Positions 17,044-26,900 of a stretch of 64,000 nucleotides of DNA are shown in pieces (positions within the stretch are counted from its first letter, which is position 1; the number at the start of each line of letters is the position of its first letter). The stretch comes from Colwellia piezophila ATCC BAA-637 (GTDB lineage Bacteria > Pseudomonadota > Gammaproteobacteria > Enterobacterales > Alteromonadaceae), in contig NZ_KB905160.1 of assembly GCF_000378625.1 (NCBI RefSeq), positions 163,552 to 227,551 of the forward strand, written 5' to 3'. The notes below the pieces were generated by a model. That model saw nothing but the letters and a program-made list of their open reading frames with translations, ran no database searches and had not been told where the DNA came from. Both the position numbers and the translations under genes were made by a program.

Positions 17044-18336
17044 TTAAGCGCTGGCCCTTTCTGTGACATAGCTAGGTGTTGTTATTAAATTTTTCTGGTA
17101 TCGACGTAGAAAATCTAGCCCAATTTCTGCAACAAAATACTGAAATTGACGTCTGTCATAGGGTAATAATAAACATTGTGTTTTGATATCATTAAGACTA
17201 CCCCAAGCAAACCATACCGTACCAACGGGCTTATTTTCACTACCGCCATTGGGACCCGCAATGCCTGATACCGCAATAGTTAAGTCTGCGTTTGATTTCA
17301 ACAGAGCGCCTTTTGCCATCGCGATAACGACAGCCTTGCTTACGGCGCCATCTTGTTCAAAAAGCTGTGGCGGCACATCAAGCATTGCTGTTTTCATTAC
17401 ATTGCTATAAGTAACAAAACCCGCTTCAAAGCTGCTTGATGAGCCACTCACTTGTGTTAAATGGCTGGCAATTAAGCCGCCAGTACAAGACTCTGCTGTG
17501 GTTATCTTTAAGTTGTGTTGTTGTAATTGATTCAGAAGATGTTCAGCAAGCGATTTAGCTTTGCCTTGAACTTCTGCTATCAAATGATCGCCAAGTACGC
17601 TAGCTAGCTTCTCTTGCCATAGAGGTTTCAACGCTAGCCCTTTATTTGTATTGGTGGTGAGTTTTACTTCAAGTAATGGTAAGCCGGCCCGAAAACCCAG
17701 TTCTATCTCAGTTGGCCAGTTGGGTAATTGTTCATCTATCATCTTTTGTAAAGTTGACTCGCCTAAACCAAAAACTTGTAAGCGAGTGACACTAGCGATT
17801 AAATGATCGGGTAAGTTACTCTTAATCATGGGTACCATTTGCTCAGTCATCATTTTTTTAAGTTCATGAGGAACACCAGGCGTACAATAAATATCACAAT
17901 CTTTATAACGCACGGTAAAACCGACGGCACTACCACAGCTATTCGCTATTATTTGGCAACCGTTAGGTAAAATGGCCTGTTTCCGATTCGGTGCATTTAG
18001 CTCGGTACCTCGTTGGCGGCACCACTGAGTGACATGTTTGAGTGCTTGAGGATGCTCAATAAGCTCTTCTTCTATGGTCAGCGCTAATGCTTGTGCCGTT
18101 AAATCATCAATGGTAGGGCCTAAACCGCCATTAATAATTAAGATGTCGCTAGTTGTTGCCATGTAATTAATTTCGTTAACAAGCAGTGTTAAATCATCGG
18201 CCACGGTAACTTTTCGACTCACCTCAAGGCCAAGTTCTTTTAATACTTGCGCCATCATGGCTGAATTACTGTCAACAATATCACCAGTCATTAATTCATT
18301 ACCTGTTAAGAGTAATTGTACTTTTGGGGCAGACAT
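17044..18336 (-). CDS. cinA: CinA family protein / nicotinamide-nucleotide amidase
   Basis: A full-length, two-domain CinA of 430 residues. The N-terminal MoCF_biosynth/COG1058 domain has LLTGNELMTGDIVDSNS and INGGLGPTIDDLTAQAL. The C-terminal amidase (PncC-like) domain has TTAESCTGGLIASHLTQVSGSS, VTYSNVMK and AVSGIAGPNGG. The enzyme turns NMN into nicotinate mononucleotide in pyridine-nucleotide recycling; many also have ADP-ribose pyrophosphatase activity. Confidence 0.92.
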   Translation of the reverse strand: MSAPKVQLLLTGNELMTGDIVDSNSAMMAQVLKELGLEVSRKVTVADDLTLLVNEINYMATTSDILIINGGLGPTIDDLTAQALALTIEEELIEHPQALKHVTQWCRQRGTELNAPNRKQAILPNGCQIIANSCGSAVGFTVRYKDCDIYCTPGVPHELKKMMTEQMVPMIKSNLPDHLIASVTRLQVFGLGESTLQKMIDEQLPNWPTEIELGFRAGLPLLEVKLTTNTNKGLALKPLWQEKLASVLGDHLIAEVQGKAKSLAEHLLNQLQQHNLKITTAESCTGGLIASHLTQVSGSSSSFEAGFVTYSNVMKTAMLDVPPQLFEQDGAVSKAVVIAMAKGALLKSNADLTIAVSGIAGPNGGSENKPVGTVWFAWGSLNDIKTQCLLLPYDRRQFQYFVAEIGLDFLRRYQKNLITTPSYVTERASA

Positions 18337-18446
18337 CTTTCATTTTCCTAGCGGTAATTATTTGTTGATAAATTTAAACCTTTTTATCGGAACTTACATC
18401 TAATTTTTTTGAGAACGTAACAATAACTATAATTAAGGGAAAACCA

Positions 18447-19223
18447 ATGGGTAAGATAATAAAAAATAGCTTGTTAAGTTTAGTGATCTTTATTTCATCT
18501 ATTTTACTTAGTCTGCAAGTTGCAGCACAAATTAATGACCAAATTGAAAAGTCTTTTATCGTAGCTGATCAAAGTTATTTTAGTTTAGATAACATTAATG
18601 GTGAAGTAGCGATTACTAGCTGGCAAAAAAATACCATTAAGGTGGTGGCTACTATTAGCGCTGAATCACAAGAGTCTCGTGATGATGTAACTATTACAAT
18701 GGCTCAGCATGGGCAAAAAGTATCAGTAACTACTGATTACAAAGAAAAATCTTATCGCCAAAATAAGCCGATGGCTAAAGTTGATTACCAAGTATGGTTA
18801 CCAGCAGATACTAATTTATCAGGTATTGAACTCGTAAATGGCAGTTTAACAATAAAAAATATTGATGGAGAGGTAGAAGTTGAGGTTGTTAATGGTTCAA
18901 TCTATGCCACAGGTTTAGGGGGCGATAGTGAGATAAGTGCTGTCAATGGCAGCGTAGATATTTTTTATAGCGTCGATGCTACTAACATTAATAACATTGA
19001 CGTGGAAACTGTTAATGGCCGTATTAAATTGTACCTTCCAGAAAATATCAATGCTGATATTACGGCAGATACTATGCACGGCAGTATAAATACTGCTTTT
19101 GGGCTAGAAGCTAAAAAGAATAGTTTTATTGGTCGTAATTTGCGTGGAAAAATAGGTAGCGGTGGTAGTAAAATTAATTTAGATAGTGTCAATGGAACTA
19201 TTAATATACTAAAAAGTGAATAG
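18447..19223 (+). CDS. DUF4097 beta-repeat exported protein
   Basis: A 258-residue protein with a signal peptide (about residues 1-28, LQVAAQ). The body is a chain of short beta-turn units marked by NG(S/E/R): VNGSLTIKNIDG, VNGSIYATGLGG, VNGSVDIFYSVD, VNGRIKLYLP, MHGSINTAFG and VNGTINIL. This is the DUF4097 type of right-handed solenoid. The function is unknown. A strong terminator follows. It is divergent from cinA. Confidence 0.75.
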   Translation: MGKIIKNSLLSLVIFISSILLSLQVAAQINDQIEKSFIVADQSYFSLDNINGEVAITSWQKNTIKVVATISAESQESRDDVTITMAQHGQKVSVTTDYKEKSYRQNKPMAKVDYQVWLPADTNLSGIELVNGSLTIKNIDGEVEVEVVNGSIYATGLGGDSEISAVNGSVDIFYSVDATNINNIDVETVNGRIKLYLPENINADITADTMHGSINTAFGLEAKKNSFIGRNLRGKIGSGGSKINLDSVNGTINILKSE

Positions 19224-19312
19224 CTATCTGTTCCAAGTGAGTTAGGACATTATTACCATTAGTATTGAAAAAGAGAATTATTTTTATATATTGGTACTTT
19301 TTACCTCAATAT

Positions 19313-19349
19313 AACCATAAACTTGTTGATTCAAGCTTATGGTTTTTTT
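19313..19349 (+). terminator. Terminator after the DUF4097 gene
   Basis: AACCATAA and CTTG pair with CAAG and TTATGGTT around TTGATT, followed by TTTTT. It ends 7 bases before repeat copy B. Confidence 0.85.
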
Positions 19350-19355
19350 ATGATT

Positions 19356-19679
19356 ATACCAATTTGATTAAATTCTTCCCAACTCAGAGCTCTGCTCAAT
19401 GTTCAATAACAAGGGAAATTTGTTTCGGTTTAGTCATTCTAAATCAAATAAATTTAACGATGTTAGTGGGCATCGAGCAAGCTCCCAGAGGGCGAGTACC
19501 TAATAAAAGGCAAAGGCTTACATGCTGAGTTATTGATTTTGACAAGGACGCTGCATGGATGCAGCTTCTTAGAGAATGCAGGAGCATATTCTCCTGAATA
19601 ACCATTCTCTTCAATCAATTCCTTGCCTATAAACCTTTTAACTCTCGCTGAGTGGGAAAGAACTTAATCAACTTGGTAT
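19356..19679 (+). repeat. Dispersed repeat family, copy B (with two-hairpin module)
   Basis: It starts ATACCAATTTGATTAAATT and ends AATCAACTTGGTAT, an inverted pair. It shares the AGAGCTCTG, CCCAGAGGGCGAG and TCTCGCTGAGTGGGAA blocks with copies A and C and the CCTAATAAAAGGCAAAGGC block with D and E. A 50-base insertion at 19547-19596 carries hairpins GCTGCATGGATGCAGC (19550-19565) and a second with a GCAGGAGC centre (19572-19593). No gene is present. Confidence 0.8.
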
Positions 19680-19731
19680 TAACTAATAACTTAAAGTTCT
19701 AATTCCATATGGCAAAATTTGAGGGAAACAC

Positions 19732-20124
19732 ATGGTGAGTAAAAAGACTTATCCCCGAGGTTTACTTTTTGGTCGCTGGTATCGAAATGATATTGATGAG
19801 AAAGGTCATGAAACCGTTGAATATGCTCAGCTTAGCAGTGATGGCAGCTTTGAATTTACCTTTATAACACTTGATGAAAAGGGAGACGTTATTGAGGAAA
19901 TCACCGAACTTGGTGATTGGGGGTTAGTAGGCGACATTCACTTTACCCTAACTAAAAATGAACTCATTAATGAAGAACTATATGCGTCAGATTTAAATAA
20001 TGATGATAATTATCAAGCATATAAAGTACTAGCGTTGGATCATAAAAAATTTCATTACCAACATTTATTAACTGATGAAGAATATATTATGAGACGGGTT
20101 GTTGATGACCTCGGTCATTGTTAG
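19732..20124 (+). CDS. Hypothetical 130-residue protein
   Basis: I do not recognise a family. The protein is acidic and beta-rich, with alternating strands (LFGRWYRNDIDEKGHETVEYAQL, GSFEFTFITLDEKGDVIEE read as separate blocks), like a small lipocalin or DUF-type barrel; the GRWY motif near the start recalls calycin folds. No signal peptide. It lies 64 bases before dapA and may be co-transcribed. Confidence 0.55.
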   Translation: MVSKKTYPRGLLFGRWYRNDIDEKGHETVEYAQLSSDGSFEFTFITLDEKGDVIEEITELGDWGLVGDIHFTLTKNELINEELYASDLNNDDNYQAYKVLALDHKKFHYQHLLTDEEYIMRRVVDDLGHC

Positions 20125-20188
20125 AATAATGGCAAGAGTTTACTGATTTACCTAAATATTAAAATCAAATAAGAATTAGAGATAGTTA

Positions 20189-21109
20189 ATGAAGCGATTA
20201 AAAGCAGCAAGTTTAATTACCGCAATAAAAACGCCCTACACTGAAAAAGGGGAAGTTTGTTTAAAAAGTTACGATTTCTTGATAAAAGAGCAAATCGCTG
20301 CAGGTGTTGATGGCATAGTCGTCGGTGGTACAACCGGTGAAGGCCATCTACTTAGCTGGGAAGAGCATTTAATGCTCATTGCTCATTGTGTCAATCACTT
20401 TGGTGATAAGTTAATTATTGTTGGTAATACGGGTAGTAATAATACTCGCGAGGCAATTAAAGCCACCGAATATGGTTTTGCTATCGGTATGGATGCAGCA
20501 CTTCAAATTAATCCTTATTATGGCCGAACGTCTCTTAAAGGCGTAATAGAGCACTTTAAAAAAGTACTCGAAATTGGTCCTGCCTTTATTTATAATGTGC
20601 CTGGTCGAACAGGACAAGATTTAACACCCGAGTTCATTGAGCCTTTATCAACGCATAAAAACTTTATCGGCGTAAAAGAGTGTGCGGGTAACGATCGCAT
20701 TGCCTATTATGAAAAACAAGGCATTGCTTGTTGGTCAGGTAATGATGATGAAAGTTATGCGGGTCGCCATGAATATGGCTCACATGGCGTGATTTCTGTG
20801 ACTTCAAATATCATCCCGGGCATTATGCGCCAGTTAATGGATAAAGAGAATTTAACACAGACCACGCTTGTTAATGAGCAAGTGAAAGGTTTAATGGAAT
20901 GGCTATTTTGTGAGCCTAATCCGATTGCCATTAATACTGCGTTAATGATGACAGATGCAGTACCTAAAAATATCCGTCTACCTTATCAAGCGCTCACTTT
21001 AGAGCAGCGTCAGCAAGGCTTTGAGTTATTAAAAGTGATTGCCAGCAAAGAGTTGGTTGGTGATAGCTTGTCTTTACTTGAAGATAGCGATTTTAATTAC
21101 TGCATCTAA
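20189..21109 (+). CDS. dapA: 4-hydroxy-tetrahydrodipicolinate synthase (dihydrodipicolinate synthase), plant-like
   Basis: A 306-residue aldolase-fold enzyme that condenses pyruvate with aspartate semialdehyde on the lysine and diaminopimelate pathway. The Schiff-base Lys is K163 (GVKEC), with Y135 and R140 (YNVPGRTG) and T48-T49 (GGTTGEG). Blocks such as SLITAIKTPY, INPYYGRTSL, WSGNDDE, GVISVTSNIIPG and CEPNPIAINTAL are closer to chloroplast DHDPS than to E. coli DapA as I remember them. Trp57 (LSWEEH) is the residue plants use at the lysine-inhibition site. A second dapA elsewhere is possible. Confidence 0.85.
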   Translation: MKRLKAASLITAIKTPYTEKGEVCLKSYDFLIKEQIAAGVDGIVVGGTTGEGHLLSWEEHLMLIAHCVNHFGDKLIIVGNTGSNNTREAIKATEYGFAIGMDAALQINPYYGRTSLKGVIEHFKKVLEIGPAFIYNVPGRTGQDLTPEFIEPLSTHKNFIGVKECAGNDRIAYYEKQGIACWSGNDDESYAGRHEYGSHGVISVTSNIIPGIMRQLMDKENLTQTTLVNEQVKGLMEWLFCEPNPIAINTALMMTDAVPKNIRLPYQALTLEQRQQGFELLKVIASKELVGDSLSLLEDSDFNYCI

Positions 21110-21170
21110 GCGACGTATATAGGCGCTATGTTCTGGTAAATATATTTCAGCGCGAGACAACCTATAAATT

Positions 21171-21210
21171 TAAAGCCTCAGTTCTAACATATGTTACAAC
21201 TGAGGCTTTA
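21171..21210. terminator. Bidirectional terminator between dapA and the pseudouridine synthase
   Basis: TAAAGCCTCAGTT pairs with AACTGAGGCTTTA around a 14-base loop. Genes converge here, and the right arm overlaps the last codons of the leftward gene. Confidence 0.8.
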
Positions 21211-22192
21211 ATGTTTCTGGCAATTCAAAAAAGTGTTCTTGCTGCGTAGTAACCTTGTCAGCTGCAGGCGTTATCTTTGCAGGTAGTGGACAAACAAAGC
21301 GTAAGCTTACTGCACACAACTGCAAATTACTTTGCTCATTTTCATCTGCGATGCCATGTAATCTATCGCCAACTACAGGCATACCTATGCTCGCGGCATG
21401 GATGCGTATTTGATGTTTTCTACCACTGTCTATTTTTACTTTAATTAATGAACGTCCGGTAGCGCTATCATAAGCCAAACAAATAAAGGTACTACGGGCA
21501 CTTTTACCATTAACATCACTGTCAATGATTTCGGGCTGCGGCCTTTTACTGTGATCACCATGGACAACGATTTGATAATGTTTTTCTAGTTGATGATGCT
21601 CAAACATTGTTGACAACGCTCGTGCCGATTTTTTACTGTGCGCGATAAGGATCAATCCTGTTGCCGCTCTATCTAATCTATGGACAATAAAAGCAGGGCG
21701 CTCATTCGGTAAGTTTTGTTGAGCGAAACGAGCAATAGTACAATGGTCACTCCATTTAGAGCCTTGTGATAACATGCCGTAAGGCTTATACCATACGCTG
21801 TAATCAATTAAGTCTTCAATGAGTATGGCTTGTGGAACTGGCGTTGACAGCACTGCACTATTGTAATAAAAATGCAGTTCATCACCTATCGATAATTGCT
21901 TTTTAACACGACGTAGACGTTGGGTTTGTTTTTTGTTCTTTGCTGGCGTTAACCATAATGCACCTTTACTTATGGCCAGTTTTAATTCAGCTTTAGACAG
22001 GGATTTTTGTGGTGAATTACTTTGTGCATCACGATAATTCTCTAATATTGAAATGGCAGTGCGATGTTCTTTTTCATTGGCGCTATTCTCAGTGCTCCTT
22101 TTATCGGTGACAACAATATGCCATTCAAAAGTTTGATGTTTATCAGTTGATTTTTCATCTTTATTATCTGAACGGCTTGGTTCTATTGGCAT
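21194..22192 (-). CDS. RluA-family pseudouridine synthase
   Basis: A 332-residue protein with the RluA catalytic motif HRLDRAATGLILIAHS (catalytic Asp in HRLDR, about residue 173) and the C-terminal GRKHQIRIHAASIGMPVVGDRLHG block. The preceding region (SKAELKLAISKGALWL, RRVKKQLSIGDELHFYY) resembles an S4-like RNA-binding segment. The first 70 residues are polar and probably disordered; a later start is possible. Target RNA cannot be told; TruC in this window is a separate enzyme. Confidence 0.85.
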   Translation of the reverse strand: MPIEPSRSDNKDEKSTDKHQTFEWHIVVTDKRSTENSANEKEHRTAISILENYRDAQSNSPQKSLSKAELKLAISKGALWLTPAKNKKQTQRLRRVKKQLSIGDELHFYYNSAVLSTPVPQAILIEDLIDYSVWYKPYGMLSQGSKWSDHCTIARFAQQNLPNERPAFIVHRLDRAATGLILIAHSKKSARALSTMFEHHQLEKHYQIVVHGDHSKRPQPEIIDSDVNGKSARSTFICLAYDSATGRSLIKVKIDSGRKHQIRIHAASIGMPVVGDRLHGIADENEQSNLQLCAVSLRFVCPLPAKITPAADKVTTQQEHFFELPETLKPQL

Positions 22193-22307
22193 GCTTTAAA
22201 TGGCTAACGAGGGCTTTGACGTTATTTTACTAGGTTTCTTGACTTAGCAAAGCTAAAATAGTGAATTGTGGATAATAATCCCTAAAATTGACCTGAATTA
22301 ACAATAA

Positions 22308-22658
22308 ATGAGAGTAAAGATGACACGTGATTTAGCACTTTTCCCTGAAGATGAAATCGGCACTACCCTTTGGCAGATGAGCCAAGATGGTGATGATCTT
22401 AATAGCGAGCGTGAAATTGAATTCTCAATGTTATTTCCTAGTCAAGAATTAGCGCTTAAGTTCGGCCAGTTATTATTAGAAAACAATCAAAAACTTTCTT
22501 TTACCCCTTCTGAAACGAATGCTGATTTACCTTGGGAAATTACTGCTTACCCGCAAATGCCAGCAAGCCATGAAAATATAATCGGCTATCAGCAATTGTT
22601 AGAGTCAAGCGGCGCACCTTTAAACGGCCAATTTGAAGGCGTTTATTTTATCGCTTAA
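22308..22658 (+). CDS. rraB: RraB-family ribonuclease E inhibitor
   Basis: A 116-residue acidic protein matching RraB/YjgD and DUF695-type folds: FPEDEIGTTLWQMSQDGDDL at the N-terminus, then REIEFSMLFPSQELALKFGQLL and a final GQFEGVYFIA. RraB binds RNase E and changes the range of transcripts cut. Length is slightly below E. coli RraB. It is transcribed away from the pseudouridine synthase gene. Confidence 0.75.
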   Translation: MRVKMTRDLALFPEDEIGTTLWQMSQDGDDLNSEREIEFSMLFPSQELALKFGQLLLENNQKLSFTPSETNADLPWEITAYPQMPASHENIIGYQQLLESSGAPLNGQFEGVYFIA

Positions 22659-22737
22659 CAATTCTTAAAAATGGCTTAATTATCGTAATTTATTTAAATG
22701 TACCAATAGTTTTATTAATAGCGAGTGTGACAAGTAT

Positions 22738-22953
22738 ATGAGCATAGATCTTAAACAATTTTCAGCGTTACAAAAAGCCAGTAAAGACTCTTTTTTTGAG
22801 CAAAAGAAATTACTTAAACAAGTGATGTTAGGTAAAACCGTACTCTGTAGCGTCTGCAGACAACCGTTAAAACTCTATACCCCTGAGCAAAATGAGCCAA
22901 CCGGCGTACGCTGCGTAAAAGGCTGTACCGATATATCATTAGACTTTGTTTAG
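22738..22953 (+). CDS. Small zinc-ribbon-like protein (71 residues)
   Basis: I do not recognise a named family. The first 35 residues form a charged helix; the rest has CSVC (residues 38-41) and CVKGC (59-63), spaced as in a one-metal zinc ribbon. No signal peptide. It follows rraB by 79 bases. A nucleic-acid or ribosome-associated role would be a guess. Confidence 0.6.
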   Translation: MSIDLKQFSALQKASKDSFFEQKKLLKQVMLGKTVLCSVCRQPLKLYTPEQNEPTGVRCVKGCTDISLDFV

Positions 22954-23000
22954 CTAATTATTTCAATAATTGTCACTAGCGGGTTAGCTAGTACAAACTA

Positions 23001-23681
23001 TTATAAAAAAGTTGCGATATCATCCAAGCTTTTTTTCACTTGTGCATGAGCAGGCACGGTTGCATCTTTACTTGGGTATCCGGCAATGAGCAACATATAA
23101 GCGCGCTCATTATCACCACGCTGACAAACCTGGTTTAAAAAGGACATTGGCTTTGGTGTATGCGTTAACGTGGCTAAACCGGCATTATGCAGAGCGGTAA
23201 TCAATATGCCCGTGGCTATACCAACAGACTCATGGACATAATAATTAGTCTTTTTATCTTCCTCTGCAGTACCGCCTTTCTTTTGACTAAAAATAGCAAT
23301 CAACCAAGGTGCATGTTCTAAATATGGCTTGTTAGCATCAGTACCTAAATCTTTTAATGCACCTAGCCACTCTTCTCCCGCACGGCCTTGATAAAAACCT
23401 CGCTCGTGAATTTCAGCTTGCTCTCTAATTTTTTTCTTAATATCGGGAGAGTTAACAGCAACAAAATGCCAAGGCTGATGATTTGCGCCACTGGGTGCTG
23501 TTCCTGCGGCTCTCAAACAGTTTTCTATGACTTCCTTATCGACAGGCCTATCACTAAAGCTTCGTACAGAATGACGGCGCTTTACTTCATCATAAAAATC
23601 TAACGATCGCGTTAACATTTCGGCGCTAGGGTATTCAATATAATCGCTGAGGGGAGAGCAGTCATGTTGTTGCATAAGCAA
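23001..23681 (-). CDS. Nitroreductase-superfamily protein of the iodotyrosine deiodinase type
   Basis: A 226-residue FMN protein. The nitroreductase N-terminus [13 protein letters not shown] and [14 protein letters not shown] bind FMN. Unlike ordinary nitroreductases it has the lid triad of iodotyrosine deiodinase: E93 and Y97 (ERGFY) and K118, aligned with human IYD E157, Y161 and K182 as I recall them, plus YPSKDATVP near the end and [10 protein letters not shown]. Reductive dehalogenation of halogenated tyrosine-like compounds is the likely chemistry. It stands alone downstream of purL. Confidence 0.78.
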   Translation of the reverse strand: MLMQQHDCSPLSDYIEYPSAEMLTRSLDFYDEVKRRHSVRSFSDRPVDKEVIENCLRAAGTAPSGANHQPWHFVAVNSPDIKKKIREQAEIHERGFYQGRAGEEWLGALKDLGTDANKPYLEHAPWLIAIFSQKKGGTAEEDKKTNYYVHESVGIATGILITALHNAGLATLTHTPKPMSFLNQVCQRGDNERAYMLLIAGYPSKDATVPAHAQVKKSLDDIATFL

Positions 23682-23763
23682 GGTTTCCTTTATTGTTTTA
23701 GTAATACGGTTTTAGTAGTTACGTTGTCTGATAGTTACAATATTTTAACATTGAAAAAAAGGC

Positions 23764-23804
23764 AATAAAAAACCGGGAAATCTCTTAACAGAAATTTACC
23801 GGTT
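23764..23804 (-). terminator. Terminator downstream of purL
   Basis: On the minus strand AACCGG and AAATTT pair with AAAT and CCGGTT across a 10-base loop, followed by TTTTTTATTG. It ends purL transcription before the IYD-like gene. Confidence 0.75.
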
Positions 23805-23836
23805 CTATTTTATTGTTTATCTTGCAGCTAGTCAGT

Positions 23837-23901
23837 CCAAATCAAAGGAAAAAGCACGGAGCTGACGAATGTCAGTGAGTACTTTTGACAAATGATTTAG
23901 G
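23837..23901. repeat. Covarying hairpin element, copy 2
   Basis: The core AAAAAGCACGGAG...GAGTACTTTTGA encloses CTGAC-GAAT-GTCAG (23862-23875). An outer stem pairs CCAAATCA (23837-23844) with TGATTTAGG (23893-23901). The same core is at 62225-62306 with different stem sequences that still pair. It lies in the purL 3' region, opposite to its direction of transcription. Confidence 0.7.
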
Positions 23902-23917
23902 CTTAATAGCAAAAAGA

Positions 23918-26900
23918 TCAACCGATAAAAGCGCGAGCGTTACGAAACATACGCACCCAAGGTGAATCTTCACCCCAGCTATCTGGATGCCATGAGTTAG
24001 CAACGGTTCTAAATACACGCTCAGGATGTGGCATCATAATGGTGACACGACCATCGGTAGTCGTTAACGCTGTGATACCATCAACTGAGCCGTTAGGGTT
24101 AGCAGGGTATGTTTCCGTAACGTCACCGTAGTTATTAACGAAACGCATTGATACTGTGCCTGAGTTGTTGGCAGCATCAATAGCAGTATCCGAGCTAAAT
24201 TCAGCATAACCTTCACCGTGCGATACCGCGATTGGCATACGTGAACCGGCCATGCCCTTGAATAATACCGACGGACTCTCTTGAATTTCAACTAATGAGA
24301 AACGTGCTTCAAAACGCTCTGATTTGTTTTGGACAAAGTGAGGCCAGTGTTCAGAGCCTGGGATGATGTCTTTTAAGTTTGACAACATTTGACAGCCGTT
24401 ACACACACCTAAGGTGAAAGTATCTTGGCGCTCAAAGAATGTTTTAAACATAGTGCGTGCATCTTCGTTAAATAAGATTGATTTTGCCCAACCTTCACCA
24501 GCACCAAGTACATCACCGTAAGAGAAACCACCACAAGCAACTAAGCCGTTAAAGTCAGCTAAGTCAGCACGACCTGATAAGATATCAGACATATGTACAT
24601 CAACAGCAACAAAACCAGCTCGGTCAAAAGCGGCCGCCATTTCTACATGAGAGTTAACACCTTGCTCACGTAAGATTGCAATACGTGGATTGGCTATACC
24701 ATTGCTAGAGCTTTGCGCATCTTTTATGATTAAATCAGCAACAATATCTTCGTTGATATCAAAAGTAAGCTCAGTGTTTAAACCTGGATCTTCAGTATCA
24801 AATTTAACATCGTGCTCTTGTTGTGCACATTCTGGATTATCACGCAGTGACTGCATTCTATAAGTCGTTTGTGCCCAAACAGTACGGTAATACGTACGAG
24901 AATTTTCTAGGACAACTTTTCCATCACGGCTAAAGCGGATAGTATCTTCGTTGTTCAAATGACCAATGTCAGTACAATAATCGAGAATGCCATGTTCAGC
25001 TAAAATTGCGTCAATAGCTTCAACATCGCTTTCACGAATTTGCATAACTGCGCCAAGCTCTTCATTAAACAAGGTCGCTAAATCATCACTTGCGCCGTTT
25101 GATAACTTACTGATATCAATATCAACACCGGTATGACCAGCAAACGCCATTTCAGTCACGGTAGTGAATAAACCACCATCTGAAATATCATGATAAGCAA
25201 CAAGCTTCTCTGCGCGTACCAGGGCTTGCATGGCGTTAAAGAAACCTTTTAGTACTTCAGGGCTATCAACATCAGGGGTTTCATTACCTAGCTGTTTGTA
25301 AACTTGCGCTAAACATGAGCCACCAAGGCGTTTTTTACCTTTTGATAAGTCGATAGCGACTAGACGTGTCTCGCCTTTGTCGCTGCGAAGCTCAGGCGTT
25401 ACTGTTTTACGAATATCTTCAACAACACCAAAAGCGGTGATGATTAATGACATAGGTGAAGTGACAGATTTTTGTTCACCGTTTTCTTCCCACTGGGTAC
25501 GCATTGACATTGAGTCTTTGCCTACCGGAATGGTTAAACCAAGGGCTGGACAAAGTTCTTCACCAATGGCTTTAACCGCTTCATATAAACCGGCATCTTC
25601 ACCAGGGTGACCCGCAGGCGACATCCAGTTAGCAGAAAGTTTAATACGGTTTAAGTCGCCAATATCAGTACCGGCAATGTTAGTGAGTGATTCAGCTACG
25701 GCTAAACGAGCAGAAGCGCCAAAGTTCAATAAGGCAACTGGCGTACGCTCACCAAGAGACATTGCTTCACCATGGTATGAATCTAATGCAGAAGCGGTAA
25801 CACCACAATCAGCTACTGGAACTTGCCAAGGCCCAACCATTTGGTCACGGTTAACCATGCCTGTTACGCTGCGATCGCCTATGGTAATTAGGAAGGTTTT
25901 TTCAGCAACCGTTGGTAAACTTAAAATACGGTCAGCAGCATCAGTTAAGGTGACATTGCTTAACTCTAATGAATCACCAGCAGCGGTTGCCGTTTTAACG
26001 TCTTTGAATATTTTAGGTGTTTTACCTAATAATACCTCAAGCGGTAAATCAATCGGCGTATTCAGTTTTTCGTTGTCACTAAAGTGTGCATCAGTAACGG
26101 TTAATTGTAATTCTTCGGTGGCACGACCAACAACAGCATACGGTGCACGTTCACGGGCACATATTTGTTCAAAAACGGCTAAGTTCTTGTCTGATACGGC
26201 AATAACATAACGTTCTTGAGATTCGTTACACCAGATTTCATGCGGCGCCATACTACGCTCATCGTTTGGTACGTTGCGCAGTTCAAAAACACCACCACGA
26301 CCACCATCAGAAACGAGCTCAGGGAAAGCATTAGATAAACCACCAGCACCGACATCGTGAATAAAGGCGATAGGATTCTCTTCACCTAATTGCCAACACT
26401 TATCGATAACTTCTTGGCAACGACGTTCCATCTCTGGATTTTCACGTTGCACAGAAGCAAAATCTAAGCTTTCAGCTGACTGACCTGATGCCATTGATGA
26501 AGCAGCACCACCGCCTAAACCAATGTTCATGGCCGGGCCACCTAAGGCAATTAAGTTAGCGCCAACGATAATTTCACGTTTTTGTACGTGTTCATCACGA
26601 ATATTACCTAAACCACCAGCAAGCATAATTGGCTTGTGGTAACCACGTACCTCAACACCGTTAAAGGAGTTAACTTCTTCTTCATAAGTACGGAAGTAAC
26701 CTAAAATAGCCGGGCGGCCAAATTCATTGTTAAATGCCGCGCCACCTAATGGGCCTTCCATCATGATGTCAAAAGCAGTAACAATACGGCTTGGTTTACC
26801 AAAATCAGTTTCCCAAGGTTGCACAAATTCAGGAATACGTAAGTTCGATACCGAGAAGCCCACTAAACCGGCTTTTGGTTTTGAGCCGATACCGGTTGCG

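Noticed and set aside
19265-19528. An 87-residue ORF across repeat copy B
   Set aside because: It runs through a terminator and a repeat with no coding likeness.
25677-26210. Long plus-strand ORF inside purL
   Set aside because: It is antisense to a certain gene, with no supporting start or family.
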